DNA from: a virus
IMG/VR virus record: IMGVR_UViG_3300019742_000012
Span: 1 to 26,544 of that record
Length of the DNA stretch: 26,544 bases
Reading direction: 5' to 3' (one strand)
Shown: positions 1-8,970 of the stretch, one piece after another
How positions within the stretch are numbered: position 1 is the stretch's first letter
How the letters are laid out: each line of letters begins with the position of its first letter
The notes under the pieces: generated by a model
What the model was told of the DNA's origin: nothing
Databases searched by the model: none
What the model saw: only the letters and a program-made list of their open reading frames with translations
Made by a program: the position numbers and the translations under genes

Positions 1-168
1 AAGAAATATTTAAAATAGAGTTTCATAGTGGAGTTATTTAGGGTTGTAACTATAGAAACTATAGATAAAAAAGGAGATTTTGTATTTTATGTGAGTAGAA
101 GATAGATTAGGTACAACGATAAGTTATGCACTTTTATCTATTATATAGTCTATAGATATATATTTATA

Positions 169-200
169 CACTTTTTATACACTTTAGGTGTATAAAAGTG
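169..200 (-). terminator. Hairpin terminator at the end of the late (lysis) operon
   Basis: CACTTTTTATACAC (169-182) pairs with GTGTATAAAAGTG (188-200) around a 5-base loop, with one bulged T. It lies just past the endolysin stop codon, where the long leftward operon should end. There is no long pure T run after it on the minus strand, so efficiency is uncertain. The remaining 168 bases to the window edge hold no convincing gene; they contain short AT-rich inverted repeats only and may be host or phage-end sequence. Confidence 0.55.
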
Positions 201-209
201 AGTTTTAGA

Positions 210-710
210 TTAAGTTAATAAATTTAACCATTTCTTTGCTAAAGAGGCTATATGTTCTCTTTTATCTCTGCCATTGATACATCTTCTAGCATTAATGAAA
301 TCACATTTATTTTTATTTATATATCTCTCAAGCGTTTTTCCTGTAAATATACCATTTTTAAATCCATGTACAAGTATAAATAAAGATACATTTGGACGAA
401 GTGCTATATCAGGATTTTTAATCATATCAATATTCAATATTTTTGAATAATTAAAATAGTTTCTTTTCCATGTTAGTTGCACAAAGCCTCTACCATGATA
501 AGGATAATATTTTAGGTTCTCTTTTCTCCATACCTCACTCATCCAATAAGCCTCTACTACTGGCTTAAAGGTACCATTTGTCTCGTGTTCAACTGTAGCT
601 AAAACATAAGCCATTTGTGTATGTAGGCTTAGTCCTTGTTGGGCACACTCAAAGATGATAGCCTCTATAGTCCCCTCTATTGTAGAGAAGTTATGCTCAC
701 GCTTTTCCAT
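210..710 (-). CDS. Phage endolysin, glycoside hydrolase family 19 (lysozyme/chitinase-like)
   Basis: A 166-residue muralytic enzyme expected to cut the glycan chains of host peptidoglycan at the end of the lytic cycle. Residues 38-50 hold the EHET motif followed by GTF, which matches the catalytic region of GH19 enzymes; E41 or E43 is the likely acid. Residues 70-85 read PYHGRGFVQLTWKRNY, the strongly conserved GH19 stretch (Y-x-GRG-x-xQLT-x-x-NY). A second family feature, R-x-x-INGRDK, lies near 142-150. There is no signal peptide, so export should depend on the holin encoded upstream at 1211-1669. It is the last gene of the leftward operon, 2 bases after the o-spanin gene. Length is near the family norm for phage enzymes. 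Confidence 0.88.
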   Translation of the reverse strand: MEKREHNFSTIEGTIEAIIFECAQQGLSLHTQMAYVLATVEHETNGTFKPVVEAYWMSEVWRKENLKYYPYHGRGFVQLTWKRNYFNYSKILNIDMIKNPDIALRPNVSLFILVHGFKNGIFTGKTLERYINKNKCDFINARRCINGRDKREHIASLAKKWLNLLT

Positions 711-712
711 AT

Positions 713-1009
713 CTATTTCCTATTATTTATTAGATTTATCTGCTTCACCATAGCGTTATTTGCTATAGTAAGCTTTTGTCTATCTTTATTACATAGATTA
801 AGTTTTTTTGTGATAAAACGAGCATCATCCAAAAGTAGAGTAACATTCCCATCTTCTTTAATAGTGTAGGTAATCTCTCTACTTTCAGACTCTTTAGTAT
901 CTACTTTAATAGCTGTGAGCTTTGGAGATACAAAAAGTTTCTCTTGATTTGCACAGCTATTTAAAAATATGAGTATGAGTACCCACGGTAGTAGGTAGAG
1001 TTTTTTCAT
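713..1009 (-). CDS. Outer-membrane spanin subunit (Rz1-like lipoprotein)
   Basis: Small predicted lipoprotein of 98 residues. The start at 1009 is chosen because GAGG sits 8 bases upstream of it; an in-frame ATG at 1018 would touch that site. The N-terminus is MKKLYLLPWVLILIFLNSC, a short charged end, a hydrophobic stretch and a lipobox (L-N-S-C, Cys19), so the mature protein should be lipid-anchored to the outer membrane. The start of the gene lies inside the 3' end of the preceding gene (957-1214) in another frame, as in Rz/Rz1 pairs. It would work with that inner-membrane partner to fuse or disrupt the outer membrane at lysis. The body (residues 20-98) is not recognised in detail and lacks the proline richness of many o-spanins. 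Confidence 0.7.
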   Translation of the reverse strand: MKKLYLLPWVLILIFLNSCANQEKLFVSPKLTAIKVDTKESESREITYTIKEDGNVTLLLDDARFITKKLNLCNKDRQKLTIANNAMVKQINLINNRK

Positions 1010-1214
1010 TTTTAGCATCCTCTTTTATTTGTTTTAGTTTACCAATTGCTTCACTAGCGATTGATGTTAAATTGTTTTCTATTGTTTTGGCAACAACAAC
1101 ATCTTTTAACCCTCGAACTTTCACCTCTTCATTATCTAACTCATTTGAAATATATTTTGTATATCCAATTAGCATAATTATCAAAGTAGCAGCTACAACA
1201 TATATGTATTTCAT
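957..1214 (-). CDS. Putative inner-membrane spanin subunit (Rz-like)
   Basis: An 85-residue protein with one N-terminal membrane segment (about residues 2-19, YIYVVAATLIIMLIGYT) followed by a charged, helix-prone region rich in Lys and Glu, the build of an i-spanin. It is shorter than lambda Rz (about 150), so identity rests on architecture and position: it follows the holin with an ATGA overlap (1211-1214), and the lipoprotein gene begins inside its last 60 bases in a different frame. A strong AGGAGG ribosome site precedes the ATG. An unrelated membrane protein cannot be excluded. Confidence 0.55.
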   Translation of the reverse strand: MKYIYVVAATLIIMLIGYTKYISNELDNEEVKVRGLKDVVVAKTIENNLTSIASEAIGKLKQIKEDAKNEKTLPTTVGTHTHIFK

Positions 1215-1669
1215 TCTCCACCTCCTAACTTTAAGTTTTTTTCAATCCAACCCCTAAAAATCTTTGATATTATAGATACTTCATCAAATTCAGGTAAAGT
1301 CTTTTTTCCCTTTGCCTTTTGTATATTATTGAATACACTAATAGCCTCTGACACTGATAATACTACTATAATAGCTGTTAATGCCACACCATAATCCCCT
1401 TGCATTTTTAAAACAATAGCGACTGTAATAGGGAGTACAAACATTAATAGCTTTGTAAGAAATCCTGCTGTAAATCTCTTTAATAACATCTGTTCTTTTC
1501 TGATGAATGCAGATAGCGTACCTGTAAATAAATCAATGAACAATAACAAAAAGTAGAGTCCGAAAATTTCTGCATCGATATTAAGATATGTAGCTATTAT
1601 TGTAAGTGTTGTGACAATAAAAGCCCATATAATTTTCAAGATAGTTGTGTATGATAATGGTTCGGTCAT
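1211..1669 (-). CDS. Phage holin (holin family 4 / Cph1-like)
   Basis: A 152-residue membrane protein with about four hydrophobic segments (near residues 11-28, 36-54, 70-88 and 93-108). The stretch FLLLFIDLFTGTLSAFIRKE (residues 40-59) and the later SEAISVFNNIQKAKGKKTLP (107-126) match the conserved D-x-x-TG and SE-x-x-S-x-x-NI patterns of the toxin-secretion/phage-lysis holin family. It should form the inner-membrane lesion that lets the endolysin out and sets lysis time. It sits upstream of the spanin and endolysin genes and overlaps the i-spanin start by four bases, so the four genes form a full lysis cassette. Confidence 0.82.
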   Translation of the reverse strand: MTEPLSYTTILKIIWAFIVTTLTIIATYLNIDAEIFGLYFLLLFIDLFTGTLSAFIRKEQMLLKRFTAGFLTKLLMFVLPITVAIVLKMQGDYGVALTAIIVVLSVSEAISVFNNIQKAKGKKTLPEFDEVSIISKIFRGWIEKNLKLGGGE

Positions 1670-1915
1670 TTATTCTCCTAAACTCTTAATACAATGCTTG
1701 GACTCTATCTTTTGCAAGATACAACATAGTTTTTTCTCAAACCAATTTGCTTGATTTGTTTTAATTTTTCTACCTATATGAGATGATATTGTCTCGTCTT
1801 GACTGCCGTTCCAAAAAATGACATTTGCCAATTGGTCTAAAGCTAGTAATAACCGTTTCAGTCTTGTACGCTTTGCTATGTCTTTATCGAATTTTTCATA
1901 GAGTTTTTTATCCAT
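1670..1915 (-). CDS. Small conserved phage protein with DQxxNxxxxxGxxDETISS motif
   Basis: An 81-residue soluble protein. The stretch ALDQLANVIFWNGSQDETIS (residues 25-44) followed by SHIGRK resembles a small protein often seen next to lysis or tail genes of phages of Gram-negative bacteria, where it is usually annotated as hypothetical. It carries two close cysteines (C69-C70 region, KKLCCIL) in its C-terminal part. It lies directly before the holin gene and overlaps the previous gene by 8 bases. No biochemical role is known to me; a part in lysis control or tail-fibre biology would be a guess from position alone. Confidence 0.6.
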   Translation of the reverse strand: MDKKLYEKFDKDIAKRTRLKRLLLALDQLANVIFWNGSQDETISSHIGRKIKTNQANWFEKKLCCILQKIESKHCIKSLGE

Positions 1916-2324
1916 TTAACACCTCCACTATCTCCTCTTTGGTTTGAGCATTCGTGAGAGTAACTATCTTTTCTGCTCCTGCTTTTATATGAGCATCTGT
2001 ACTAAGTAAAGACCCTATTAACATGTCTGAGTCTGTATAATCCGTACCTCCTAACTCTACTATTTTATTAAGAGCTGTTTGCTCTTTAGTAGTGAGAGTA
2101 GATATATCCGTATTTTTTAATCCGAGTGCTTTTGCTAGAAGCACTATAGCTTTACTATTAGAAGCAGACAACAAAACCTGATTATTGTCTAAATCTTTTT
2201 TGATGCTAATACCTGTTTGCCAATTTATTGTGTCTATAGCTACAGCTCTTAACTCTTCTAAAGATAAAGCCTCTATCTCTTTGGTTACATTGTCGTATAT
2301 TTTATCGACTAATTTTATTTGCAT
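1908..2324 (-). CDS. Hypothetical protein downstream of the tail spike gene
   Basis: A 138-residue protein I do not recognise. It has no membrane segment or signal peptide. It is rich in Leu, Thr, Lys and Asp, looks mostly helical, and contains repeated short Leu-Ala-rich helices (for example VLLAKALGLKNTD). It lies between the beta-helix tail protein (2336-3232) and the lysis cassette, so a tail-spike chaperone or accessory role is possible, because such small genes often follow receptor-binding genes. Start is ATG at 2324 with a GGGAGAA ribosome site. It overlaps the following gene by 8 bases. Confidence 0.6.
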   Translation of the reverse strand: MQIKLVDKIYDNVTKEIEALSLEELRAVAIDTINWQTGISIKKDLDNNQVLLSASNSKAIVLLAKALGLKNTDISTLTTKEQTALNKIVELGGTDYTDSDMLIGSLLSTDAHIKAGAEKIVTLTNAQTKEEIVEVLNG

Positions 2325-2335
2325 TTAATTCTCCC

Positions 2336-3232
2336 TTAGATTAGATTGTGTGATAGCACATTTAGAGGGTCACCATCCACACCTCTGACTACACCTGTGA
2401 TTAAGTCAGGCACCGTAATAGGTGTAGCATTGTCTGATTTAGTACCTAATGAGGTATCTTGAATATCAAATTTTGCTGAGTTTGACTGTAAAAAGAACAA
2501 AGGTTTATCTACACTACCCACCATATCTACCGTTCCTGCATAAATTTTCACATCAGGCGATGTTGAGCCTGATGCAGTTATAATAATAGGCTCATCCCCA
2601 ATTTTAATATTACAAATAAAAGTATTGAAACTACCACTTAGTGTAGTGTCATCTCTTTTTATAAGTCCTCCTGCAAAGTGTACAGATAAGCCTGAATTAT
2701 TTATAAGTCCTTCTATTTTTAAATATGCAAATTTAATGTCCGAACTTCTTAAATATAGACCGTAAGATAAAGCAAAATCTGTACCTAAATAGTTTTGAAC
2801 ACGATAATCTTGTTTAATAGTTACAAGAGAGTTATCTGTACTATTTCCATATATCAATATTCTTTTATTATTTAGGAATATATCTTGCGTTAAAGTATGT
2901 ACTCCATCTTTTAGTAGAATATAACCATAAGCTCCGTTCGGTACGCTGTCGACAGCTTTTTTTATTGTTGCAAAAGGAGATGCTGTTGTACCACTATTAA
3001 TATCATTTCCATTTAAAGAATCGACATAAAAAGTTTTATTCATTTCTCCAGCAACAGTATTACTCAAGTCATACATAAACTTAGCTCTATTCCCAAAAGT
3101 ATATGAAGCAACACTATCATCTTCCTCTATCCATTCGGTTGTTACATCTCCACTAGCACCCAACCAAAAATCTCTCATGCTCTTTAGCAAGTTATATCCA
3201 TTCGTTCCAAATCGTTGTAACGCTGTCATCAA
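2336..3232 (-). CDS. Tail spike / receptor-binding protein with parallel beta-helix
   Basis: A 298-residue protein likely at the tail tip. Residues about 68-90 (FYVDSLNGNDINSGTTASPF then ATIKKA) are the signature entry of DUF1565/pectate-lyase-like right-handed beta-helix domains: YVD-x-x-x-GND-x-x-x-G-x-x-x-xPF-x-TI-x-xA. It continues with short beta repeats (ILLKDGVHTLTQDIFLNNKR and later rungs). The N-terminal 60 residues lack this pattern and may attach to the tail. It overlaps the preceding gene by 4 bases (ATGA). The domain is found in tail spikes that bind or cut surface polysaccharide; no catalytic residues are obvious, so binding rather than hydrolysis is the safer call. Host-range determinant by inference. 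Confidence 0.7.
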   Translation of the reverse strand: MMTALQRFGTNGYNLLKSMRDFWLGASGDVTTEWIEEDDSVASYTFGNRAKFMYDLSNTVAGEMNKTFYVDSLNGNDINSGTTASPFATIKKAVDSVPNGAYGYILLKDGVHTLTQDIFLNNKRILIYGNSTDNSLVTIKQDYRVQNYLGTDFALSYGLYLRSSDIKFAYLKIEGLINNSGLSVHFAGGLIKRDDTTLSGSFNTFICNIKIGDEPIIITASGSTSPDVKIYAGTVDMVGSVDKPLFFLQSNSAKFDIQDTSLGTKSDNATPITVPDLITGVVRGVDGDPLNVLSHNLI

Positions 3233-3591
3233 TTCACTCCCTCTATTTTTATGCCAACTTCATTGGCTTTTAGTTCCCAGGTTTGCAGATATATAGAAGC
3301 CATCATCTCATCAATAGCTCCTATATTATATGCGTCTCCACTCGTTACTGTTGTGTTCTGTACTATAGAGGCTTTTTCAGCTACAAGAATAGCCTTAGCT
3401 TCTATTATCTTTCTCTCTGCTTCTATCTCTTCTCTCATTGCATTTGCTTGAGTAGAAAAAGTATTGATACTAGGAGCTAGATTATAAAGCCCTTTCCATG
3501 CTTTATCAGCTTTTTCTCTAAAAACAATATGCGTATCACCTAGTTTTGGATAATCCTCTAGCTTAGGAACTGTAACCGTTATTTGTATCAT
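3229..3591 (-). CDS. Tail protein, N-terminal tail-fibre-type domain
   Basis: A 120-residue protein. The first 60 residues (PKLEDYPKLGDTHIVFREKA, then a helix to about residue 50) resemble the short domain found at the start of many phage tail-fibre or side-tail proteins: a proline-led entry, F-x-x-KAD, then a long helix containing N or Q followed by an E/A-rich stretch. Residues 50-80 are rich in Glu, Ala and Ile and should form a coiled coil. It sits between a tail-tip protein and the beta-helix protein, and overlaps both, so it may be the linker that joins the spike to the tail. It is too short to be a complete fibre. Confidence 0.5.
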   Translation of the reverse strand: MIQITVTVPKLEDYPKLGDTHIVFREKADKAWKGLYNLAPSINTFSTQANAMREEIEAERKIIEAKAILVAEKASIVQNTTVTSGDAYNIGAIDEMMASIYLQTWELKANEVGIKIEGVN

Positions 3592-4466
3592 TAACCTACT
3601 CCTTCTATTTCTAAGGTATATGTACCTCTAGCGATGCCTATGTTAATATCAAAATCTCTAAAAAAACCAAATACAAGCATAGACTTCAAATTATCTTCTC
3701 TATCATCTCCTATAAATAGCGTAGGTATTCCATCTATCTCTGATAAACGATTTTCTACTGCATCTATATTATCAGTAGGTACACGCACAGGAACTGACAT
3801 ACGCTTCCAAGAGATACCCTGAGCTAGATATACATGTCCATCTACTGAGCGTTCTTTAGTTATATTTGAACGACGAGATACAGTTGCTCCCCATTGAGTG
3901 CAACCTAAACTTTTAGTTTGACCTAAAAAAAAGTGTGCACATTTAACAAGATTTCCTCTTCTCGTAATCGTAATTGTAATTGTTACATTAAAAATCATTG
4001 GCAACTGTACAAAAAAGTCTTTTTTGTACTCTCTTATATCTCTTGTATATTCATACCAATCGGTTATATTAAATACTTCTAAATCTTCATACACACTATA
4101 TAGTATCTCTAATGTAAGATTACTAACAATTTTTATTTCTACGGATGAAGCATAGAGACCAAAGAGGGCAATAGCATCTACATCCGAACCAAGTGCATCT
4201 AATACTATATCTACACTATTTACAGTCTCTGTATTAGTATATGCATCAAACATCCTATCTTGATTTACTCTACCTAGAGGATACCAAATTGTAGGAGATA
4301 AAGCAGGGTCTAGGGTTGCTATATTATCAAGTGATTTATATTTATATCCCTTATCCTGCACAATCGTATCAACTGCATAACCTGTATTAGGAACAAATAC
4401 TATAGCTGTGTCATCTTCTATAGTAGAAGATACAATAGTGTAATCTACATCAGTAGCTATAAGCAT
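3591..4466 (-). CDS. Tail-tip / baseplate minor tail protein
   Basis: A 291-residue protein directly after the tape measure gene (TAATG overlap at 4464-4468), the place of distal tail proteins. Residues about 30-75 (YAVDTIVQDKGYKYKSL, later SPTIWYPLGRVNQDRMFDA) match a domain seen in many phage tail-tip proteins: a carbohydrate-module-like 'Y-x-x-x-x-V-x-xx-GY-x-Y-x-SL ... SP-x-xW-x-x-LG-x-x-N-x-x-xMFD'. The C-terminal end (ARGTYTLEIEGVG) is also common in this family. I infer a structural tail-tip role; recognition of host or attachment of the spike is possible. Start is ATG at 4466. Confidence 0.62.
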   Translation of the reverse strand: MLIATDVDYTIVSSTIEDDTAIVFVPNTGYAVDTIVQDKGYKYKSLDNIATLDPALSPTIWYPLGRVNQDRMFDAYTNTETVNSVDIVLDALGSDVDAIALFGLYASSVEIKIVSNLTLEILYSVYEDLEVFNITDWYEYTRDIREYKKDFFVQLPMIFNVTITITITRRGNLVKCAHFFLGQTKSLGCTQWGATVSRRSNITKERSVDGHVYLAQGISWKRMSVPVRVPTDNIDAVENRLSEIDGIPTLFIGDDREDNLKSMLVFGFFRDFDINIGIARGTYTLEIEGVG

Positions 4467-7400
4467 TATGCACTCCTCTCATTTAGGTCTTGTATCTCTT
4501 TTCTCATTTTCTGTATCTCTTGTGCTTGTTGAATAGTGATATGGATAAGGTCATCAAACTTTTTTTCTAAAGCTGAATTATTTATACTTACAGGAATATC
4601 TCGACCATTTCGCATAGGGATAATCGCTTCAGGGTAACCTGCCTCTGCTACCATACCAAGGGTAGGACGAGATACTATACCTCCATCTGCAAAATATTTA
4701 ATTTGCCCCGTTTGAATTTGCCCCATTTTGGAGATACCATTACCAAAGTCTTGCTGCCAATTATCTACAGTAGGAGTAGGTACAGATACTGGTCGTACCC
4801 ATTTTGTTAGATTTAGAGGCTCTTGTGTAGCATTTTCTATCTCATCTTGTCTTTGTGTATCTAAGGTTAAGCTCTGCTCACTAGCATTTGTAATCTCTAA
4901 TAGAGCATTTTTGATATTTTCATTACTTGTTATCATACTATTATTAAAGCTCACTATTGCATTACCTAAAGAGACAAATGTAGCATCTTGACCTAATCCA
5001 CTTTCATCATCAAGAATTGTTATTTTGTCTAACTCTCTTGATATTCCCATAAGCTCCAAGATTGATGAGTTTATATCATTTGATGTGAGATTACCTGCAT
5101 CTGATAGAGTCTTGACATCTTCGAGTATAGTATTTAAATCACCTACTTTCTCATCTCTAGCTAATCCAAGCTCATCTCCTGCAATAATAACTTTCATCAC
5201 ATCTTCATTTTTTGTGAATATATCAAGGTACTTATTCATATCAGATACTATAGATGTATTTACATCGATAAGAGGATTAAAAGCTGAACTATCTTTTAGA
5301 TTGTTGGCAACTGTTTGTAAAGAGCTAAATGTATCTTGAAACTCTGTATAATCTATCCCTGTTTTAACCGTGCCATTTTCGTCAACGAAATTTGACATCT
5401 CACTTTTGAGAGAGTTATATCTTTGAGCATAGAACTTATATGACATCTCATCGGTTTTTGCTCCACCTGCCAATGAGTCTAAAAACTTTTGAGTTTCTTG
5501 TTTGAGAGAAGAGAAAGATGATAATATAGCATCTTGAGAGTCTCGTATTATCTTTGTCTTTTCATTTTCAAACTCTATTAAATTTTCAATCTGTGTGATA
5601 AAGTTAGCTTCATTCTCTTTTGAGAGTGCATCATATTTATCATTTATAGTTATCAATCGCTCTTCATTCGCATCTAAAAATGTTTTCATTCCATCATTTA
5701 GCACAATCAAAGAGCCATACAGTTCTTGACCAGATTTTGTTGTTAAGTCTTGAGCATTTAGTAGTTTCATATATGCTTTAGCAGTTTCTGGCAAAGAGAG
5801 ATTAAGAGATGTAAACTCTTCTGATAACTCTTTTCTTTGTAAAAAGAACTGCTCATCAGCACTTAGAAAGTTGGTTCTATAACTATCTAATGCACTTTGA
5901 AGTGTATCTATATCTCCAGCTCCATCAATCATAGATTGTGTAACATCAGCATAATCTTTTGATAGACTTCTAAGTAGAGATTGTGTGTCTTGTAGCTTGT
6001 CATATATACCTAAAAGCTCTTCTGCACTTCCCATAAAGCTAGATATAATATTACCTATACCACTATCCATAGTCTCATAAGCTACAAGACTATCTCTAAT
6101 TGTCTCTGCTGTTACATTTCCTGCTTTATTAGTAATATCTATAAAATCTACAACAGATATATCCATCTTATCAAGAACAAAAGAAGCCTGTTCATATCCA
6201 CTACTTACACGAGTTAAAGTTTCTAAGTATCCCTCACCAACATTTTGGAACTCTTTTACTTCAGGTAAAACATTCTGTGCTACATCAGATAGAGCATCAC
6301 CAAATGCACCAGATAGAAGTTCAGATATTTCTTTATTAGACATACCTTTGAAGTCCAATGAACCAATATCTATATTTGCATTAAGTAAAGCATCTTTTAG
6401 ATTGCCTTCTTCTTGCTTCATTATCCCCCAAAAACTATCAACTGCAACTTTACGACCTGTAGATAGTCCCAAAGCTGTTCCTGCTGTCAAAATCGTCTCA
6501 TACCCACTTGCAAGAGCATTCCCAAATTTTTCTTTGAGTTCTGTTGGTACTTCTGTAAAAGTTCTATCATAAGATACACTTTTTACAAGACCCCAAAAAT
6601 AGCTAGAAGATGTTTTTATATCTTTATATCCTTTAACAGCAAAGCTTTCCATACCATCTTTTAAGCTCTGTGAATAGGACTTCAAACCAGAACCTAAAAG
6701 CTCTGTTGTTTTTGAAGAAAAACCTGCAAATCCAAAATCTGCTGTAGGTTGAAAAGATCCACCTGCATAATCAAACCCTGTACTAGAGCTAATCCCTATA
6801 GCAATAGTACCAAAGATATTTTCCATATTTTGCAAAGAACTAACCATCTGGTAAGTAGCATCAAGTTGAGGATTCATAACATTATTTAGAGAGTTTGCTA
6901 AAGAGTTTGAGATAGATTGATATTCGCTTTTTCTTATACCTCTGTTTTTTTCATATTCATCTTTACCTGTAGTAGATGATAACATACCACCAAATAAATC
7001 TAGTGCATAGCCAACAGTAGATAAGATAGCATTATTAGAATCTTTAAGTCCATCTGCAAACTGTACTCCTAAATCCATAGAAGCCAAAGAGGCATTCAGA
7101 TTTATCCCATCTCTAAAATCATCCATAACACCATCAAAAGTATTACCAAATCCTTTTTCAAATGAACCTAAAAGCTCATCAAAAAAACCACCTTTTTTTA
7201 TATCAAGAGCATCACGGAGTACTTCTCCTAGTCCCTTAGACTTTACTTCCATCTTTGCCATTTCTGCATCATATATTTCTGAGAGTTGAGCTTGTGAAAG
7301 GTACTTCCCAAGTTCATTGAGTTTGTCTCCTAGCTTCATAGTAGAAGCCTCTTCTTCTCTACCTGTAAGCTCCAAGTATGTAATGTAAGCATCGTGAGAA

Positions 7401-8968
7401 CCTTTACGATAATCCTCTTCTGATTTTAGTGCATCTTTGAGAGCCTTACTATGCTGTTTTGCTCCTGCTTTGGATTTTTTGGCTGACTTTGTCGCTTTAT
7501 CATCTAAAGCTCCATATCCTGCTCCTAATTCATCGAGCTTCTTTTTTGCTTCATCTTTATCTTTATTTGTACTTTTTTCTGTTTTATTTATAGCTTTTAG
7601 ATTATTGTGTAGCTCTAATAAAATTTTATTGGCTTTTTTTGTTCCATCTTCATTTGTTACAGATTTATAGATAGACTTTAACTCTTTATCACTCCCTGCT
7701 AGTTGGTCTTTCCAATACGCCGTTTCTTTAGATGTAATAGCTGTAATATTTGCAATCTTTTTATAATCTTCTACTACAGTAGGTGTAAATGTAGGTATCT
7801 CTAGCTTTATATCTAATCCTGCCATATTAGCTATTACATTAACACCTTTTGCCCAATCTCCATAAAAATCTGTCCAAGCTTTGCCCCAAAAGTTGATTAC
7901 ATCATACCAAATTTGCTTGAGAGCAGTAGCCGATGTCCCCCAAGCATTTTGTATATTTATAGAGCCATTCATAAAAGCAACTACCCAATAATCCATAGAT
8001 TCATTCATAGCCAAAAATGTTTCTATTCCTGTATTTTTTACTATTTCTAAAACAAGATTAACACCATTATAAGCATCATATAAAGAGCCAATAGACTGTA
8101 TAGACCACTCTACACCTTCTATAATCGTATTATTAAGGCTCTTTGCATCACCATCAACGCCAAAGATAGCCTCGGATAAATTTGATTGTAAAGTATTTGC
8201 TAGAGCATTGGCATAATCAAGTAAACCCTCATCAGCAAGTTGTAGCTTAAAGTTAGTCCATTTGTTATCAATACCTTGTATCGTTCCTGCCCAGGACCCC
8301 TCATAAGCTTCTAATTGTCCTACATATTTTTCATTGAAGATTGCAGAGAGGGTGCTATCGATAATATCCTTATTATTTTTTATAGTAATATTACGAACTT
8401 TTCCACTGCTATCAGACCATGCATAAGATATTTCATCCCCAACCATTGAGGCTTTTACTCCAAACTCTTTTAATCGCTCATTTTCTCCAGTTAGTGCATC
8501 AGCCATCGCCTCAGCAAATTGGTCTATAGATTTGCCACCACCAATGGCTGTATTTGTATATATTTTTAATTGTTCTGTAGAATCTCTTAAACCATTATTT
8601 TTCATTAATAATAATGCTTCTGTAGTTTTATCTATTTCTCGTTTATAATCTAATGCAAATTCTTTTGCTCTTGCCATTTCACTATTATTCTCTTCTAGTG
8701 AAGTAGTAAAAGCAGACATACGATTATCATATTGTTCAAATTCAGAAGCCGTATCCAAAAAAGACTTCATAGAGTCTTTGGCTATATCTATACCTTGTTG
8801 CACTACATACATACCTGCAAATGCTTGTATGAAGTTTTTGATAGTGTTTTCAGTATCTAGGGTAGCTCTTTGAAGTCGAGTCATCCTATCTGTTGAGCGT
8901 CGAACTCCATCAACGAGTCTGGCGACATCTGCATCAAGCTCTATAACTACTGTACCGATATTTGCCAT
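4466..8968 (-). CDS. Tail tape measure protein
   Basis: At 1500 residues this is by far the largest protein. It has the build of a tape measure protein: long helical and coiled-coil stretches rich in Leu, Lys, Ser and Asp, an N-terminal region (ELDADVARLVDGVRRSTDRM and following) typical of tail length proteins, hydrophobic patches near residues 285-370 that may act in membrane passage, and a C-terminal FADGGIVSRPTLGMVAEAGY segment followed by PEAIIPM, a very common tape measure ending. By the usual rule of about 0.15 nm per residue, a tail near 220 nm is expected. It lies after the frameshifted chaperone genes and before the tip proteins, the standard siphovirus order. Its coding region contains one copy of the dispersed palindrome (5376-5390), read as FVDEN. 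Confidence 0.93.
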   Translation of the reverse strand: MANIGTVVIELDADVARLVDGVRRSTDRMTRLQRATLDTENTIKNFIQAFAGMYVVQQGIDIAKDSMKSFLDTASEFEQYDNRMSAFTTSLEENNSEMARAKEFALDYKREIDKTTEALLLMKNNGLRDSTEQLKIYTNTAIGGGKSIDQFAEAMADALTGENERLKEFGVKASMVGDEISYAWSDSSGKVRNITIKNNKDIIDSTLSAIFNEKYVGQLEAYEGSWAGTIQGIDNKWTNFKLQLADEGLLDYANALANTLQSNLSEAIFGVDGDAKSLNNTIIEGVEWSIQSIGSLYDAYNGVNLVLEIVKNTGIETFLAMNESMDYWVVAFMNGSINIQNAWGTSATALKQIWYDVINFWGKAWTDFYGDWAKGVNVIANMAGLDIKLEIPTFTPTVVEDYKKIANITAITSKETAYWKDQLAGSDKELKSIYKSVTNEDGTKKANKILLELHNNLKAINKTEKSTNKDKDEAKKKLDELGAGYGALDDKATKSAKKSKAGAKQHSKALKDALKSEEDYRKGSHDAYITYLELTGREEEASTMKLGDKLNELGKYLSQAQLSEIYDAEMAKMEVKSKGLGEVLRDALDIKKGGFFDELLGSFEKGFGNTFDGVMDDFRDGINLNASLASMDLGVQFADGLKDSNNAILSTVGYALDLFGGMLSSTTGKDEYEKNRGIRKSEYQSISNSLANSLNNVMNPQLDATYQMVSSLQNMENIFGTIAIGISSSTGFDYAGGSFQPTADFGFAGFSSKTTELLGSGLKSYSQSLKDGMESFAVKGYKDIKTSSSYFWGLVKSVSYDRTFTEVPTELKEKFGNALASGYETILTAGTALGLSTGRKVAVDSFWGIMKQEEGNLKDALLNANIDIGSLDFKGMSNKEISELLSGAFGDALSDVAQNVLPEVKEFQNVGEGYLETLTRVSSGYEQASFVLDKMDISVVDFIDITNKAGNVTAETIRDSLVAYETMDSGIGNIISSFMGSAEELLGIYDKLQDTQSLLRSLSKDYADVTQSMIDGAGDIDTLQSALDSYRTNFLSADEQFFLQRKELSEEFTSLNLSLPETAKAYMKLLNAQDLTTKSGQELYGSLIVLNDGMKTFLDANEERLITINDKYDALSKENEANFITQIENLIEFENEKTKIIRDSQDAILSSFSSLKQETQKFLDSLAGGAKTDEMSYKFYAQRYNSLKSEMSNFVDENGTVKTGIDYTEFQDTFSSLQTVANNLKDSSAFNPLIDVNTSIVSDMNKYLDIFTKNEDVMKVIIAGDELGLARDEKVGDLNTILEDVKTLSDAGNLTSNDINSSILELMGISRELDKITILDDESGLGQDATFVSLGNAIVSFNNSMITSNENIKNALLEITNASEQSLTLDTQRQDEIENATQEPLNLTKWVRPVSVPTPTVDNWQQDFGNGISKMGQIQTGQIKYFADGGIVSRPTLGMVAEAGYPEAIIPMRNGRDIPVSINNSALEKKFDDLIHITIQQAQEIQKMRKEIQDLNERSA
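5376..5390. repeat. Dispersed palindrome copy 1, in the tape measure gene
   Basis: TTTTCGTCAACGAAA. Arms TTTCGT/ACGAAA around CA. Read on the minus strand as FVDEN within the tape measure protein. Confidence 0.8.
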
Positions 8969-8970
8969 AA

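Noticed and set aside
1-209. Possible attachment site or tRNA remnant at the left edge next to the terminator.
   Set aside because: No tRNA-like fold and no matching direct repeat elsewhere in the window; the AT-rich short repeats are not specific.
5025-5339. Open frame on the plus strand opposite the tape measure gene (and similar ones at 4728, 6348, 7437, 23684 and 24585).
   Set aside because: They lack ribosome sites and family features, and mirror low-complexity coding sequence on the other strand.
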